A stretch of 64,000 bases of DNA from Streptomyces sp. CGMCC 4.7035 (GTDB lineage Bacteria; Actinomycetota; Actinomycetes; Streptomycetales; Streptomycetaceae), in the NCBI RefSeq assembly GCF_031583065.1, contig NZ_CP134053.1, positions 620,001 through 684,000 of the forward strand, written 5' to 3'. The translations under genes and the position numbers were made by a program. A model generated the notes under the pieces. The model made no database searches. It was not told the origin of the DNA and saw nothing but the letters and a program-made list of their open reading frames with translations. This document shows positions 54,895-63,609 of this stretch, piece after piece (the first letter of the stretch is position 1; each line of letters starts with the position of its first letter).

Positions 54895-56187
54895 ATGGCA
54901 CCGTACGAATCCGACGACAGCACACCCGCCGGTGAGGCCAAGGACGTACGCGACGGGCGGCGCGCGGCCGCGCGGTACGTCGTACCGGTCGCGGTGGTGG
55001 GAGTGGCGGCGGCCACCATCGGGCTCGTCCCGGCGTTCGCCGGATCAGGCGACCCGGACCTGCCGAAGATCAGCGCGCAGCAGCTCATCGAGAAGATCGC
55101 CAAATCGGACGTCCAGCAGGTGTCCGGCACGGTGAAGATCAGCACGGACCTGGGCCTGCCCGACCTGGGCGGGCTGGAGAGCAGCCTCGCCTCGGGCGCG
55201 CTCTCCCAGGGCGCGGGGGGCAAGGGCGACTCGGCGGCCGACCCGAGCTCCAAACTGCTCGAACTGGCCTCCGGTACCCACACCCTGCGGATCGCCGCCG
55301 ACGGCGAGGACAAGCAGAAGGTGTCGCTCATCGAGAAGGCCGCCGAGTACAGCGTCATCCGCGACGGCGACGACGTGTGGGCGTACGACAGCGCGTCGAA
55401 CGAGGCGTACCACGTGGCCGGCGCGGGTGAGCACAAGAGCGGGAAGGCGACCCCCGAGGACCTGCCCGTCACGCCGAAGGACCTGGCCGAGGAGGCCCTG
55501 AAGGCCGCGGACAAGACGACCTCGGTGACCGTCGACGGTACGGCCCAGGTCGCGGGCCGGGACGCGTACAAGCTGGTCATCAGGCCGAAGCAGTCGGGCA
55601 CCACGGTCGGCGCGATCAGCATCGCGGTGGACGCGAAGACCGGGTTGCCGCTGAAGTTCACGCTGACCCCGGCGTCGGGCGGCGCGGCCGTCGTGGACGC
55701 GGGCTTCACCGAGGTGTCGTTCGCCAAGCCGGCGGCTTCGACGTTCGACTTCACACCGCCCAAGGGCACGAAGGTCACCGAGGGCGACGACCTGAAGGCC
55801 GACCTGGAGGACGGGCAGAAGGCCGGCCTGAAGGACGGGCAGAAGGCCGGCCTGAAGGGTGAGTACAAGGCCGGTCTGAAGGTCCTGCCCAAGGGTGCGG
55901 AGGGGACGGCGCAGGGCACCGAGCCGAAGACCATCGGCGAGGGCTGGAACACGATCGTCGTGCTCGACAGCGGCAGCAAGGGCGGGGTGCCCTCGGGTTC
56001 GGCGTCCGACGGCAGCCCGGTCTCCGGTTTCCTCGACTCGCTCGGCGATCACGTCACCGGCAAGTTCGGCTCGGGCACGGTCTTCTCGACGCGCCTGGTC
56101 AACGCCCTGATGACGGACGACGGCAAGGTGTACGCCGGCGCGGTCACCAAGGACGCGCTGGTGAAGGCGGCGAACGCGGGGAAGTAG
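54895..56187 (+). CDS. LolA-like exported lipoprotein-carrier-type protein
   Basis: 430 residues. N-terminal transmembrane anchor (YVVPVAVVGVAAATIGLVPA, about residues 28-47), then a LolA/LppX-like beta domain: VSGTVKISTDLGLPDL, HTLRIAADGEDKQKVSLIEK, ISIAVDAKTGLPLKFTLTPA. Fold members carry lipids or lipoproteins across an aqueous space; in actinobacteria the partner is unknown. Residues near 305-330 are three 8-residue repeats (DGQKAGLK type), which come from a 24-bp tandem repeat. It precedes an ABC transporter by 32 bp, so an export role is possible. Confidence 0.85.
   Translation: MAPYESDDSTPAGEAKDVRDGRRAAARYVVPVAVVGVAAATIGLVPAFAGSGDPDLPKISAQQLIEKIAKSDVQQVSGTVKISTDLGLPDLGGLESSLASGALSQGAGGKGDSAADPSSKLLELASGTHTLRIAADGEDKQKVSLIEKAAEYSVIRDGDDVWAYDSASNEAYHVAGAGEHKSGKATPEDLPVTPKDLAEEALKAADKTTSVTVDGTAQVAGRDAYKLVIRPKQSGTTVGAISIAVDAKTGLPLKFTLTPASGGAAVVDAGFTEVSFAKPAASTFDFTPPKGTKVTEGDDLKADLEDGQKAGLKDGQKAGLKGEYKAGLKVLPKGAEGTAQGTEPKTIGEGWNTIVVLDSGSKGGVPSGSASDGSPVSGFLDSLGDHVTGKFGSGTVFSTRLVNALMTDDGKVYAGAVTKDALVKAANAGK
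55810..55881. repeat. Three in-frame 24-bp tandem repeats in the LolA-like gene
   Basis: GACGGGCAGAAGGCCGGCCTGAAG occurs twice exactly (55810-55857) and once diverged (55858-55881). Each unit adds DGQKAGLK. The frame is kept, so copy number may vary between strains. Confidence 0.9.
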
Positions 56188-56219
56188 CCCCCGTACGCAC
56201 TGCACGAGCAGGAGAGCCC

Positions 56220-57233
56220 ATGGAGGAACTGTCCGCCGCGGAAGCGGAGCCGGAGGCGGCGGCGAGGGCGAGGGCGGGGACGGCCGGGAGCGACGACCCG
56301 GACGCCCCGGCCATCGCCACCCGTGCCCTCACCAAGCGCTACCGCGGCGGGCAGCTCGCCGTGGACGGGCTGGATCTGACCGTCCCGGCGGGCAGCGTCT
56401 TCGGCTTCCTCGGGCCGAACGGCTCCGGCAAGACCACCACCATCCGCATGCTGATGGGCCTGATCGAGCCCACCTCGGGCACGGCGCGCGTTCTGGGGAA
56501 GCCCATGCCCCGCGCCGCCCGTGCCGTGCTCCCGCACGTCGGCGCCCTCATCGAGGGCCCGGCGCTGTACGGCTTCCTCTCCGGCCGCGACAACCTCTTG
56601 CGGTACGACGCCGCCGACCCCACCGCCGACCCACGCACCCGGCGCACGCGCGTCGAGGCCGCCCTGGACCGGGTCGGCCTCGCGGCGGCCGCGGGCAAGA
56701 AGGCGAAGGCCTACTCCCTGGGCATGAAGCAGCGACTCGGGCTCGCGGCCGCGCTGCTCCAGCCCCGTAGGCTGCTGGTCCTGGACGAGCCGACCAACGG
56801 CCTCGACCCGCAGGGCATGCGCGAAATCCGCTCCCTCGTACGGGAACTGGCGTCCGACGGCACGACCGTCTTCCTCTCCTCCCACCTGCTCGACGAGATC
56901 GAGCAGGTCTGCACGCACGCCGCGGTGATGGCGCAGGGCCGGCTGATCACACAGGGCGCGGTGACGGACCTGGCCGCCGGGGCGCGCGGACGCCTCGTCG
57001 TCACGACCCCCGACGTGAGCGACGCGGCCCGCGTCCTGAAGGAACAGGGCGTGGCCGACGTCGTGGTGGAGGAGGACCGGGTGACGGGCGAACCCCCGGA
57101 CCGCGAACCGGCCGACGTGAACGCCGCGTTGGTCACCGCCGGGGTCCGCGTCCGCGGCTTCGGCATCGAACGCGCCTCCCTGGAGGACGCGTTCGTCGCG
57201 CTGACGGGAGAGGGCTTCGATGTCGCGGGTTGA
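56220..57233 (+). CDS. ABC transporter ATP-binding protein
   Basis: 337 residues. About 20 N-terminal residues are extra Ala/Glu-rich. Walker A GPNGSGKTTT near 73, signature YSLGMKQRLG near 163, Walker B LLVLDEPTNGL near 182, switch His in LSSHLLDEIEQ. This is the exporter (CcmA/NatA) type with a C-terminal extension of about 90 residues. It pairs with the next gene, a membrane protein of the ABC-2 type. The cargo is unknown. Confidence 0.93.
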   Translation: MEELSAAEAEPEAAARARAGTAGSDDPDAPAIATRALTKRYRGGQLAVDGLDLTVPAGSVFGFLGPNGSGKTTTIRMLMGLIEPTSGTARVLGKPMPRAARAVLPHVGALIEGPALYGFLSGRDNLLRYDAADPTADPRTRRTRVEAALDRVGLAAAAGKKAKAYSLGMKQRLGLAAALLQPRRLLVLDEPTNGLDPQGMREIRSLVRELASDGTTVFLSSHLLDEIEQVCTHAAVMAQGRLITQGAVTDLAAGARGRLVVTTPDVSDAARVLKEQGVADVVVEEDRVTGEPPDREPADVNAALVTAGVRVRGFGIERASLEDAFVALTGEGFDVAG

Positions 57234-58116
57234 GGCGGTCGGGACGAGCCGGGCGGAAGCGCCGCGCGGGCCGAACCCGTTGTGGGCCTTCGGCCTGCTG
57301 CGCAGTGAGCTGGTGACCACCTTCCGGCGCTGGCGCACGATCGCGCTGCTGGGCGTGCTGGCCGCAGTGCCGATCCTGGTGGGGATCGCCGTCAGGATCG
57401 AGACGAGCGACGGGTCCGGTGCCGGCGGGCGCGGGGGCGGGGGCGGCCCGGCGTTCATCGCGCAGATCACCAACAACGGACTGTTCCTGGTGTTCACGGC
57501 ACTGGCCGCGACGCTCCCGTTCTTCCTGCCGATGGCGATCGGCGTCATCGCGGGCGACGCGATCGCGGGCGAGGCGAACTCCGGCACGCTGCGCTATCTC
57601 CTGGTCGCCCCCGCCGGCCGTACCCGCCTGCTGCTCACCAAGTACGCGACCACGATGGCCTTCTGCCTCGTCGCGACCCTGGTCGTCGCGGTCTCGGCGC
57701 TCGCGGTGGGCGCGCTGCTGTTCCCGCTGGGCGATCTGACGACGATCTCGGGCACGCGCATCAGCTTCGCCGAAGGGCTGGGCCGGGCCCTGCTGATCGC
57801 GCTGGTCGTCGCCGCGTCGCTGATCGGCGTGGCGGCCCTGGGGCTGTTCATCTCCACCCTCACCAACAGCGGCATCGCGGCGATGGCGACCACGGTCGGC
57901 CTGCTGATCACGGTCCAGATCCTCGACCAGATACCCCAGTTGCACGCGCTCCAGCCGTACTTCTTCTCGCACTACTGGCTGTCCTTCGCGGACCTCATGC
58001 GCGACCCGGTCTACTGGGACGACCTGGTCCGCAACCTCGGCCTCCAGGCCCTGTACGCGGCGGTGTTCGGCTCGGCGGCCTGGGCGCGCTTCACCACGAA
58101 GGACATCACGGCGTAG
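57220..58116 (+). CDS. ABC-2 type transporter permease
   Basis: 298 residues with about six membrane helices. It starts 14 bp inside the end of the ATPase gene (57220) and so is translated with it. NNGLFLVFTALAATLPFFLP and GVIAGDAIAGEANSGTLRYL are the ABC-2 core. The Gly-rich loop (SDGSGAGGRGGGGGP) near residue 62 is unusual. The end overlaps the stop of the convergent NUDIX gene by 11 bp. Confidence 0.92.
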   Translation: MSRVEAVGTSRAEAPRGPNPLWAFGLLRSELVTTFRRWRTIALLGVLAAVPILVGIAVRIETSDGSGAGGRGGGGGPAFIAQITNNGLFLVFTALAATLPFFLPMAIGVIAGDAIAGEANSGTLRYLLVAPAGRTRLLLTKYATTMAFCLVATLVVAVSALAVGALLFPLGDLTTISGTRISFAEGLGRALLIALVVAASLIGVAALGLFISTLTNSGIAAMATTVGLLITVQILDQIPQLHALQPYFFSHYWLSFADLMRDPVYWDDLVRNLGLQALYAAVFGSAAWARFTTKDITA

Positions 58117-58657
58117 GGCGTACGACGCCGGGAGCGAGGTCGAGCAGCAGTGCCATCACCCCCACCAGGGTGGCGCTGCTGACGATCTCGCCGCGCTCGA
58201 TCATCGCGCGCACCTCCGACAGCGGAATCCACTCCAGCCGGTCCGACTCGTTGCGCTCGGTCGGTTCACCGACGCGTGTGGCGTCGTCCGTACGGAACAC
58301 GAAGTGCCGGGAATCGGTGATACCGGCCGCGGGTTCGGCGTTCACGAGCGGTCGCAGCGAGCCCGGGCGCCAGCCCGTCTCCTCCTCGAGCTCCCGCCCG
58401 GCCGCCGCGGCGGGCTCCTCACCGTCCTCGACGAGGCCCATGGGCAGCTCCCAGGCCCAGGTGTCGGTGACGAAGCGGTGGCGCCACATCATCAGCACGC
58501 GCTGTTCGCGGTCGACAGCCGCGGTGACGGCGAGGTCCCGCAACCTGACGACGTGATAGTCGCAGCGCCTTCCGTCGGGCTGTTCGACGTCGAGCGAACG
58601 CAGTCGCACCCAGGGCGTCTCGTACAGCGCACGCTCCCCGTGGACGGTCCAGCGCAT
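58106..58657 (-). CDS. NUDIX hydrolase
   Basis: 183 residues from the ATG at 58657. NUDIX box GLVEDGEEPAAAAGRELEEE TGW matches GX5EX7REUXEEXGU and lies at about 78-100. The N-terminal part (MRWTVHGERALYETPWVRLR) resembles ADP-ribose pyrophosphatases. It hydrolyses nucleoside diphosphate-X compounds; ADP-ribose is the best guess. It lies two bases after the DUF6668-like gene and is probably cotranscribed. Confidence 0.92.
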   Translation of the reverse strand: MRWTVHGERALYETPWVRLRSLDVEQPDGRRCDYHVVRLRDLAVTAAVDREQRVLMMWRHRFVTDTWAWELPMGLVEDGEEPAAAAGRELEEETGWRPGSLRPLVNAEPAAGITDSRHFVFRTDDATRVGEPTERNESDRLEWIPLSEVRAMIERGEIVSSATLVGVMALLLDLAPGVVRPTP

Positions 58658-58659
58658 AC

Positions 58660-59205
58660 TCACCGCACCCCCCACCGACTGCCGGACGAGGTGACCGAGC
58701 CGGTCAGACGGGCGAGTGACGCGCACTCGCGCGGTGGCCGGCCGCTCAGGTCACCGATGCGCCAGTCCGGCACCCACGGCACGCGATAGACGTCGAGCAG
58801 CGACTCGATGACCTTGACGTGCTGGGCGAGCGGGCGCGGCAGCCGGCCCGGCGCGTCCGCGACCAGCACGATGGCGTCGAGGTCGAGCCCGGGCGGCGCC
58901 TCGCCCCGCTGGAAGAGTTCGAGGGACCGCAGGGCGGTGTGCAGACCGGTCGCATGGGTTCGTGCGACCAGGAGCACGGACGCGGGTTCGTCCTGGTCCG
59001 GGCGGGGCCAGCCGCGGCCCGCGTCGAACCCGCCGAAGACGGCGGCGAGCGTCGAGGCACCGGCGCCGCCGTGCGTGGCCACCCAGGCGAACCGCCGCGG
59101 ACTCGCGGCGCGCTGGGGCGCCACCGGACGCGGCGGGGTGTCACCCACCGGCCCCCGAACCCAGATCTCGGGCCCGCCGGGCCCCTGTTGCGCGATCCCC
59201 TGCAT
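58660..59205 (-). CDS. DUF6668-like protein with degenerate P-loop
   Basis: 181 residues from the ATG at 59205 (GAGGAG seven bases upstream). FAWVATHGGAGASTLAAVFG near 38-57 looks like a ParA/MinD-type Walker A, but the Lys is replaced (GGAGAST), and no Walker B Asp pair is obvious; PASVLLVARTHATGLHTALR follows. Actinobacterial proteins of this kind are annotated DUF6668; some are linked to conjugative elements. It is cotranscribed with the NUDIX gene. Whether it binds nucleotide is doubtful. Confidence 0.75.
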   Translation of the reverse strand: MQGIAQQGPGGPEIWVRGPVGDTPPRPVAPQRAASPRRFAWVATHGGAGASTLAAVFGGFDAGRGWPRPDQDEPASVLLVARTHATGLHTALRSLELFQRGEAPPGLDLDAIVLVADAPGRLPRPLAQHVKVIESLLDVYRVPWVPDWRIGDLSGRPPRECASLARLTGSVTSSGSRWGVR

Positions 59206-59396
59206 CGCTACTCTCCTCGGTCGGTCGTTCGCCCAAACGATCTTCCGGTGAGGTGCGGGACTTGGGTAGCGGGGGACGAGGTCCTGGGACGAGCCTGTGA
59301 CGCTGCGGTGACGCCGGCCGGAGACGGTGGCGGGAGACTCGACCGCGTACGTACGTCTCCGTACGAATGTCCGGAGCCGGAGACCGAGGGGAGCCG

Positions 59397-59675
59397 ATGT
59401 CGAGCGGGGGCGGGAACGCCTTGGAGAGTCCTGTGGTGGGCCCAACGGGCGTCGGCCGCCGGCCTGTTGCCGGACGGCCGGACACTGTGGGCACGCCCGC
59501 CGCCGGGACGGTGGACGGGTCCCGGGGGACGGGCAGCGGTCGTACCGCCGTCGTGGCCACGCCGGTGGTGTGCGGCCCGCGTACGCTGGGCGCTTGTGCG
59601 CCGTCCGTGGAGGACATGGCGACGTCTCCCTCCTCCGCCACCGCCGCCCTTTTCTCGACCGACCGACCCGAGTGA
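59397..59675 (+). CDS. Uncertain ORF upstream of the TPR gene
   Basis: 92 codons from an ATG with GAGGGGAG just upstream, ending 11 bp before the TPR gene start; the protein is Gly/Ser/Thr-rich with no known domain. The opposite strand has a competing frame of 158 codons (59617 down to 59141) that also starts at a good site (GAGGAGGG, then MSSTDGAQAPSVRG) and overlaps the DUF6668-like gene. Both have about 84% G/C at third positions, so the choice cannot be made by composition. Only one is likely to be real. Confidence 0.3.
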   Translation: MSSGGGNALESPVVGPTGVGRRPVAGRPDTVGTPAAGTVDGSRGTGSGRTAVVATPVVCGPRTLGACAPSVEDMATSPSSATAALFSTDRPE

Positions 59676-59686
59676 GGGAACGAACC

Positions 59687-61447
59687 ATGTCTCGACTCAG
59701 CCGCGAACAGAATCGGGGGCGCCCTGCGGTGGGGGCCGCGCCCGAGGGAGGTGCGGGCTCCGGGGTGACGCCGATCGAGGTACATGTGCCGGCGGCCGCG
59801 CGGGACGGGGTGCCGGGCCTGGGGGCGACCGTCGGCGGGATGCCGGTGGCCGCCGGGCCCGGGGAGTCGGTCCAGCAGACCGTCCTGAACCACCTCCACC
59901 GCCTCACGCTGGCCACGGGGCACCCCGTCCTCGCGACGGTCCACGACGAACGGATCGGCTTCGTCGTACCGATCCAGGTGCACGCGGACGGCTCCAGCGA
60001 GCTCACCGGGGAGCCGGTGCGCATGGGGGCGCCTGCGGAGACCGACAGCCATCCGACACCGGATCCGACGGCGCCCCGGCCGGCCCCGGATCCGACGGCA
60101 CTGCGGCCCGCACCGGATCCGACGGCACCGCGGCCCGCATCGGATCCGACGGCACCGCGGCCCGCACCGGCACGGGGGACCCCCGCGTCCGTGTCGGAGG
60201 AGCGCCCGACGCTTACGCCCGCGCCGGTGGAGCGCCCGGCGCCCGCGTCCGCGCCACAAGCCACTCCGGCTGCGTCGCAAGTCGCCCCGCTTCAGCCGCC
60301 TACGTTCGCGTCGCAAGCCGCTTCGGCTGCGCCGCAGGTCGCCCCAGCCGCGTCGCAAGTCGCCCCGCCCTCGCTGCCTCAGCCGCCCGAGCCCGCCCCT
60401 CCGGTTGTCCCGGCCTTCTCGGCCGACCCCGTTCCCCACTCGGTCGGCCCCATCCCCGAGTCAGGGGAGTCCGTCCAGGACGGTGGCCCCGCTCGCCCCG
60501 GTGGCGTCGTCGACACGTTCGTTCTGCGGGCCGTGGCCGAGCAGGGTCCGTTGATCAGCGCGACGACCGGTCCTGCCCAGGTGCTGCCGGGTGCCGCCGA
60601 TGACGGTGCCCTCCCGCTTCCGCCGCCCGAGACCCGGGCCCCCGGCACGGTCTCCCCGCCGACGGGGGTCTTCGGCCCGCCGCCGGTGGTCCCCCCTGTC
60701 GCCTTTCCCACCACGCAGCAGCCCCCCACCTGGCCCGCGCCCGCCCCCTCCCTCGCGCAGGCCCCCGAGGTCCCCCTCCCCCCGACCACGGACGCCGACC
60801 CCGGCCCGGATCCCCGCTCCGCTCCTGACATGAGGCCCACCGCGCTCCTGCGGGCAGTTCCGGTCTCCGAGGTCGAGGAGGAGACCAAGGAGCCGCCGGT
60901 GCGGGAGTTCGAAGTCGCCGAGGCCGTCCTCGCACCGGAGTCGGGGTCCGTGCCCCCGGACGGCACGGGCGGTCCGACCGCCGAACCCCTGGCCCGGATC
61001 AACGCGGCCGTGAGGCAGGGCCAAATCGAGGAGGCCGCCGCGATGGCCGAGCAGGCCGTCACCGAGGCCGCCGTGACCCTCGGCGCCGACCATCCCGACG
61101 TACTGCGCCTGCACGAGCTCACGGCCTATATCGCCTACTTGGCCGGTGACGCGCTGCGCTCGTTCCAGCTCTCCCTCGAACTGGCCCGGCTCCGCCACCG
61201 CCTGCGCGATCCCCGCGGCGCCTACGGCGACGTGCAGAGCGCGGCGGCCGCCTGGCGTGCCGTCCGCGATCCGGTCCAGGGCCTGGACCTCGGCCACGAC
61301 CTCATCGGCGTGTGGAGCGAACTCGCCGCCGGCGAGGGCCCCGCCGCGGACGACCTCGACCAACTGGAGCGCGCCCGTACGCGCATGGGCCGCCTCGCCG
61401 AACGTGCCCGCACGGCCGCAGGCGGCGAGCCCCCGCACGGCCGGTGA
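59687..61447 (+). CDS. Pro-rich tetratricopeptide protein
   Basis: 586 residues. N-terminal globular part (about 1-115; EVHVPAAARDGVPGLGATVG, then HPVLATVHDERIGFVVPIQV), then a Pro/Ala low-complexity region of about 300 residues including four 9-residue repeats (DPTAPRPAP), and a C-terminal TPR-type helical domain (about 450-580; AAVRQGQIEEAAAMAEQAVT, then ALRSFQLSLELARLRHRLRD). It looks like a cytoplasmic scaffold. No signal peptide. ATG at 59687. Confidence 0.85.
   Translation: MSRLSREQNRGRPAVGAAPEGGAGSGVTPIEVHVPAAARDGVPGLGATVGGMPVAAGPGESVQQTVLNHLHRLTLATGHPVLATVHDERIGFVVPIQVHADGSSELTGEPVRMGAPAETDSHPTPDPTAPRPAPDPTALRPAPDPTAPRPASDPTAPRPAPARGTPASVSEERPTLTPAPVERPAPASAPQATPAASQVAPLQPPTFASQAASAAPQVAPAASQVAPPSLPQPPEPAPPVVPAFSADPVPHSVGPIPESGESVQDGGPARPGGVVDTFVLRAVAEQGPLISATTGPAQVLPGAADDGALPLPPPETRAPGTVSPPTGVFGPPPVVPPVAFPTTQQPPTWPAPAPSLAQAPEVPLPPTTDADPGPDPRSAPDMRPTALLRAVPVSEVEEETKEPPVREFEVAEAVLAPESGSVPPDGTGGPTAEPLARINAAVRQGQIEEAAAMAEQAVTEAAVTLGADHPDVLRLHELTAYIAYLAGDALRSFQLSLELARLRHRLRDPRGAYGDVQSAAAAWRAVRDPVQGLDLGHDLIGVWSELAAGEGPAADDLDQLERARTRMGRLAERARTAAGGEPPHGR
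60060..60167. repeat. 27-bp repeats in the TPR gene
   Basis: Four in-frame copies of CGGATCCGACGGCACCGCGG followed by CCCGCAC, each encoding DPTAPRPAP-like nonapeptides. The repeat is in the disordered Pro-rich linker, where length change is tolerated. Confidence 0.85.
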
Positions 61448-61453
61448 CCGGGG

Positions 61454-61481
61454 AGGGCCGCTCCCTACCCGGGGCGGCCCT
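61454..61481. terminator. Terminator between TPR and RarD genes
   Basis: AGGGCCGC and GCGGCCCT form an 8-bp perfect stem around TCCCTACCCGGG, overlapping the last base of the RarD stop codon. It serves both convergent genes. Confidence 0.7.
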
Positions 61482-62488
61482 CACCTCGTACTTCCGCTGA
61501 TCCCGCCTGCGACCGTGCCATCGGTCGCGCCGCCGGGCGCCGACGAGGCCGTGACAGCGGCACTCGGCACCACGGACCGCTCGCCGAGGCTGCGCGCCGC
61601 CCGGCGGGCCGTGCGCAGCGCGTCGCCGGTCAGCAGCGACAGTGCGAGCCAGACCAGCGCGAAGCCCGCCCAGCGCTCGGGCGGCATGGCCTCGTGGAAG
61701 TAGAAGATGCCCAGCAGGAACTGGAAGACCGGCGCCAGGTACTGCAACAGCCCCAGCGTGGACAGCGGCACGCGGATCGCGGCGGCGCCGAAGCAGACGA
61801 GGGGGAGCGCGGTGACGACACCGGTGGCCGCGAGCAGCGCCGCGTGCCCCGTGCCGTGAGAGGTGAACGTCGAGTCGCCGTGCGCCGAAAGCCACAGCAG
61901 GTACGCCAGCGCCGGCAGGAACTGCACGGCGGTCTCCGCGGCCAGCGACTCGATGCCGCCCAGGTTGACCTTCTTCTTCACCAGGCCGTACGTGGCGAAG
62001 GAGAAGGCGAGGCAGAGCGAGATCCATGGCGGACGGCCGTAGCCGATGGTCAGGACGACAACGGCGGCGAAGCCGACCGCGACCGCCGCCCACTGGACGG
62101 GCCGCAGCCGCTCCTTCAGGATCAGCACGCCCATCGCTATGGTGACGAGCGGGTTGATGAAGTAGCCGAGTGAGGCCTCCACCACGTGGCCGGAGTTCAC
62201 GGCCCAGATGTAGACGCCCCAGTTCACGGTGATGACCGCCGCGGCGATCGTGATCAGTCCCAGTCGGCGCGGCTGCCGCAGCAGCTCTCCTGCCCACGCC
62301 CAGCGCCGCAGCACCAACAGGGCCAGCGCCACCAGGACCAGGGACCAGACCATCCGGTGGGCGAGGATCTCCATCGCCCCGGCGGGCTTCAGCAGCGGCC
62401 AGAAGAGGGGGACGAGCCCCCACATCCCGTACGCCGCGAAGCCGTTCAGCAGACCTGTCCGCCGCTCACCCCTCGACTTCTCGCCCAC
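61481..62488 (-). CDS. rarD: EamA/RarD-family transporter
   Basis: 335 residues from GTG 62488, with AAGGAGG ideally placed; an upstream ATG at 62560 is less likely. Ten membrane helices in two EamA halves: GFAAYGMWGLVPLFWPLLKP and ASLGYFINPLVTIAMGVLIL in the first, LGLLQYLAPVFQFLLGIFYF in the second. RarD proteins are drug/metabolite permeases of unknown substrate. It ends against the TPR gene. Confidence 0.9.
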   Translation of the reverse strand: MGEKSRGERRTGLLNGFAAYGMWGLVPLFWPLLKPAGAMEILAHRMVWSLVLVALALLVLRRWAWAGELLRQPRRLGLITIAAAVITVNWGVYIWAVNSGHVVEASLGYFINPLVTIAMGVLILKERLRPVQWAAVAVGFAAVVVLTIGYGRPPWISLCLAFSFATYGLVKKKVNLGGIESLAAETAVQFLPALAYLLWLSAHGDSTFTSHGTGHAALLAATGVVTALPLVCFGAAAIRVPLSTLGLLQYLAPVFQFLLGIFYFHEAMPPERWAGFALVWLALSLLTGDALRTARRAARSLGERSVVPSAAVTASSAPGGATDGTVAGGISGSTR

Positions 62489-62663
62489 GGGCCCCTCCTT
62501 CTCGCGTGACTGCCGCCGTGCGGCACTCACGAAGGTAACGCGAGCGCCCCCGCCTGTCATGCCCGTATCGCCATACGGTCATGACAGGCGGGGGTCGGGG
62601 TGCTCAAGAAGCAGAGGCGCTCAGGGAGCAGAAGGACCAGCCCGGGGGTACCAGCCCTAGGGT

Positions 62664-63518
62664 TCAGCCCTTGAGGGCGGCGGCGATCGCCTCGGAGATC
62701 GGGGTGGTCGGGCGGCCGGCCAGTCGGGACAGGTCGCCGCCGGCGACGACCAGCTCGCCCTTCTCGATGGAGGCGTCCACGCCCCCGAAGACGGCGGCGA
62801 GCGGCTCGGGCAGACCGGCGCCGGTCAGGATGCCGATGTAGGCCTCCAGCGGGACGGAGTTGTAGACGATCTCCTTGCCGCTCTGCTTGCTGATCTCGGC
62901 GGCGTACTCGGCGAAGCCCCATGCCTCGTCGCCACCCAGCTCGTACGTCTTGTTCTCGTGGCCCTCGCCGGTCAGCACGGCGACGGCGGCGGCCGCGTAG
63001 TCGGCGCGGGAGGCGGAGGAGACCCGGCCCTCGCCGGCGGCCTGGACGACCGCGCCGTGCTCCAGCACCGGGGCGAGGTTCTCGGTGTAGTTCTCGTGGT
63101 ACCAGCCGTTGCGCAGCAGGGCGTAGGGCAGGCCGGAGGAGACCAGGGCCTCCTCGGTGGCGCGGTGGTCGTCGACGAGCGCGGCCTTCAGGCTGCCGGG
63201 GGCGCTGGTGTAGGCGAGGAGGGCGACACCGGCAGCCTTGGCGGCGTCGATGACGACCTTGTGCTGCTGGACCCGGCCCTTGTCGAACTCGTTGCCGGAG
63301 ATCAGCAGCACCTTGTCGCCGGCGGAGAAGAGGCCGTCGAAGGTCTCGGGAGCGTTGTAGTCGGCGACCGCGATCCGCACACCGCGGTCCGCGAAGTCGG
63401 CGGCCTTCTCCGGGGTGCGGACGACCGCGGTGATCCGGTCCGCCGGAACCTTCTCCAGCAGCTGCTCCACGACGTGGCGGCCGAGGTGGCCGGTGGCTCC
63501 GGTGACGACGATGCTCAT
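62664..63518 (-). CDS. NAD(P)-binding quinone-reductase-like protein
   Basis: 284 residues from ATG 63518. Atypical short-chain fold of the NmrA/QOR2 group: SIVVTGATGHLGRHVVEQLL at the N-terminus (GxxGxxG), ALLAYTSAPGSLKAALVDDH near 96-115, and SGLPYALLRNGWYHENYTEN near 123-142. Homologues (YtfG/QOR2) reduce quinones with NADPH. It is divergent from an HxlR regulator, as such gene pairs commonly are. Stop TGA at 62664-62666. Confidence 0.9.
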   Translation of the reverse strand: MSIVVTGATGHLGRHVVEQLLEKVPADRITAVVRTPEKAADFADRGVRIAVADYNAPETFDGLFSAGDKVLLISGNEFDKGRVQQHKVVIDAAKAAGVALLAYTSAPGSLKAALVDDHRATEEALVSSGLPYALLRNGWYHENYTENLAPVLEHGAVVQAAGEGRVSSASRADYAAAAVAVLTGEGHENKTYELGGDEAWGFAEYAAEISKQSGKEIVYNSVPLEAYIGILTGAGLPEPLAAVFGGVDASIEKGELVVAGGDLSRLAGRPTTPISEAIAAALKG

Positions 63519-63581
63519 GACTTGGTTCTCCTTGTGGGGTGCGTCTGGCACTTACCCTAGGAGATGTACTAACTCTTCGAA

Positions 63582-63606
63582 AGTACCCACTTTGAAGTAA
63601 GGTACT
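63582..63606. promoter_or_regulatory. Operator candidate between the reductase and HxlR genes
   Basis: AGTACC (63582) and GGTACT (63601) form 6-bp inverted arms 13 bases apart in the 91-bp AT-rich divergent gap. Related TAC motifs (GATGTACT at 63564-63571 and GTAAGTACC at 63616-63624) flank it. HxlR regulators bind such dyads and often control the divergent gene and themselves. Confidence 0.5.
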
Positions 63607-63609
63607 GGT

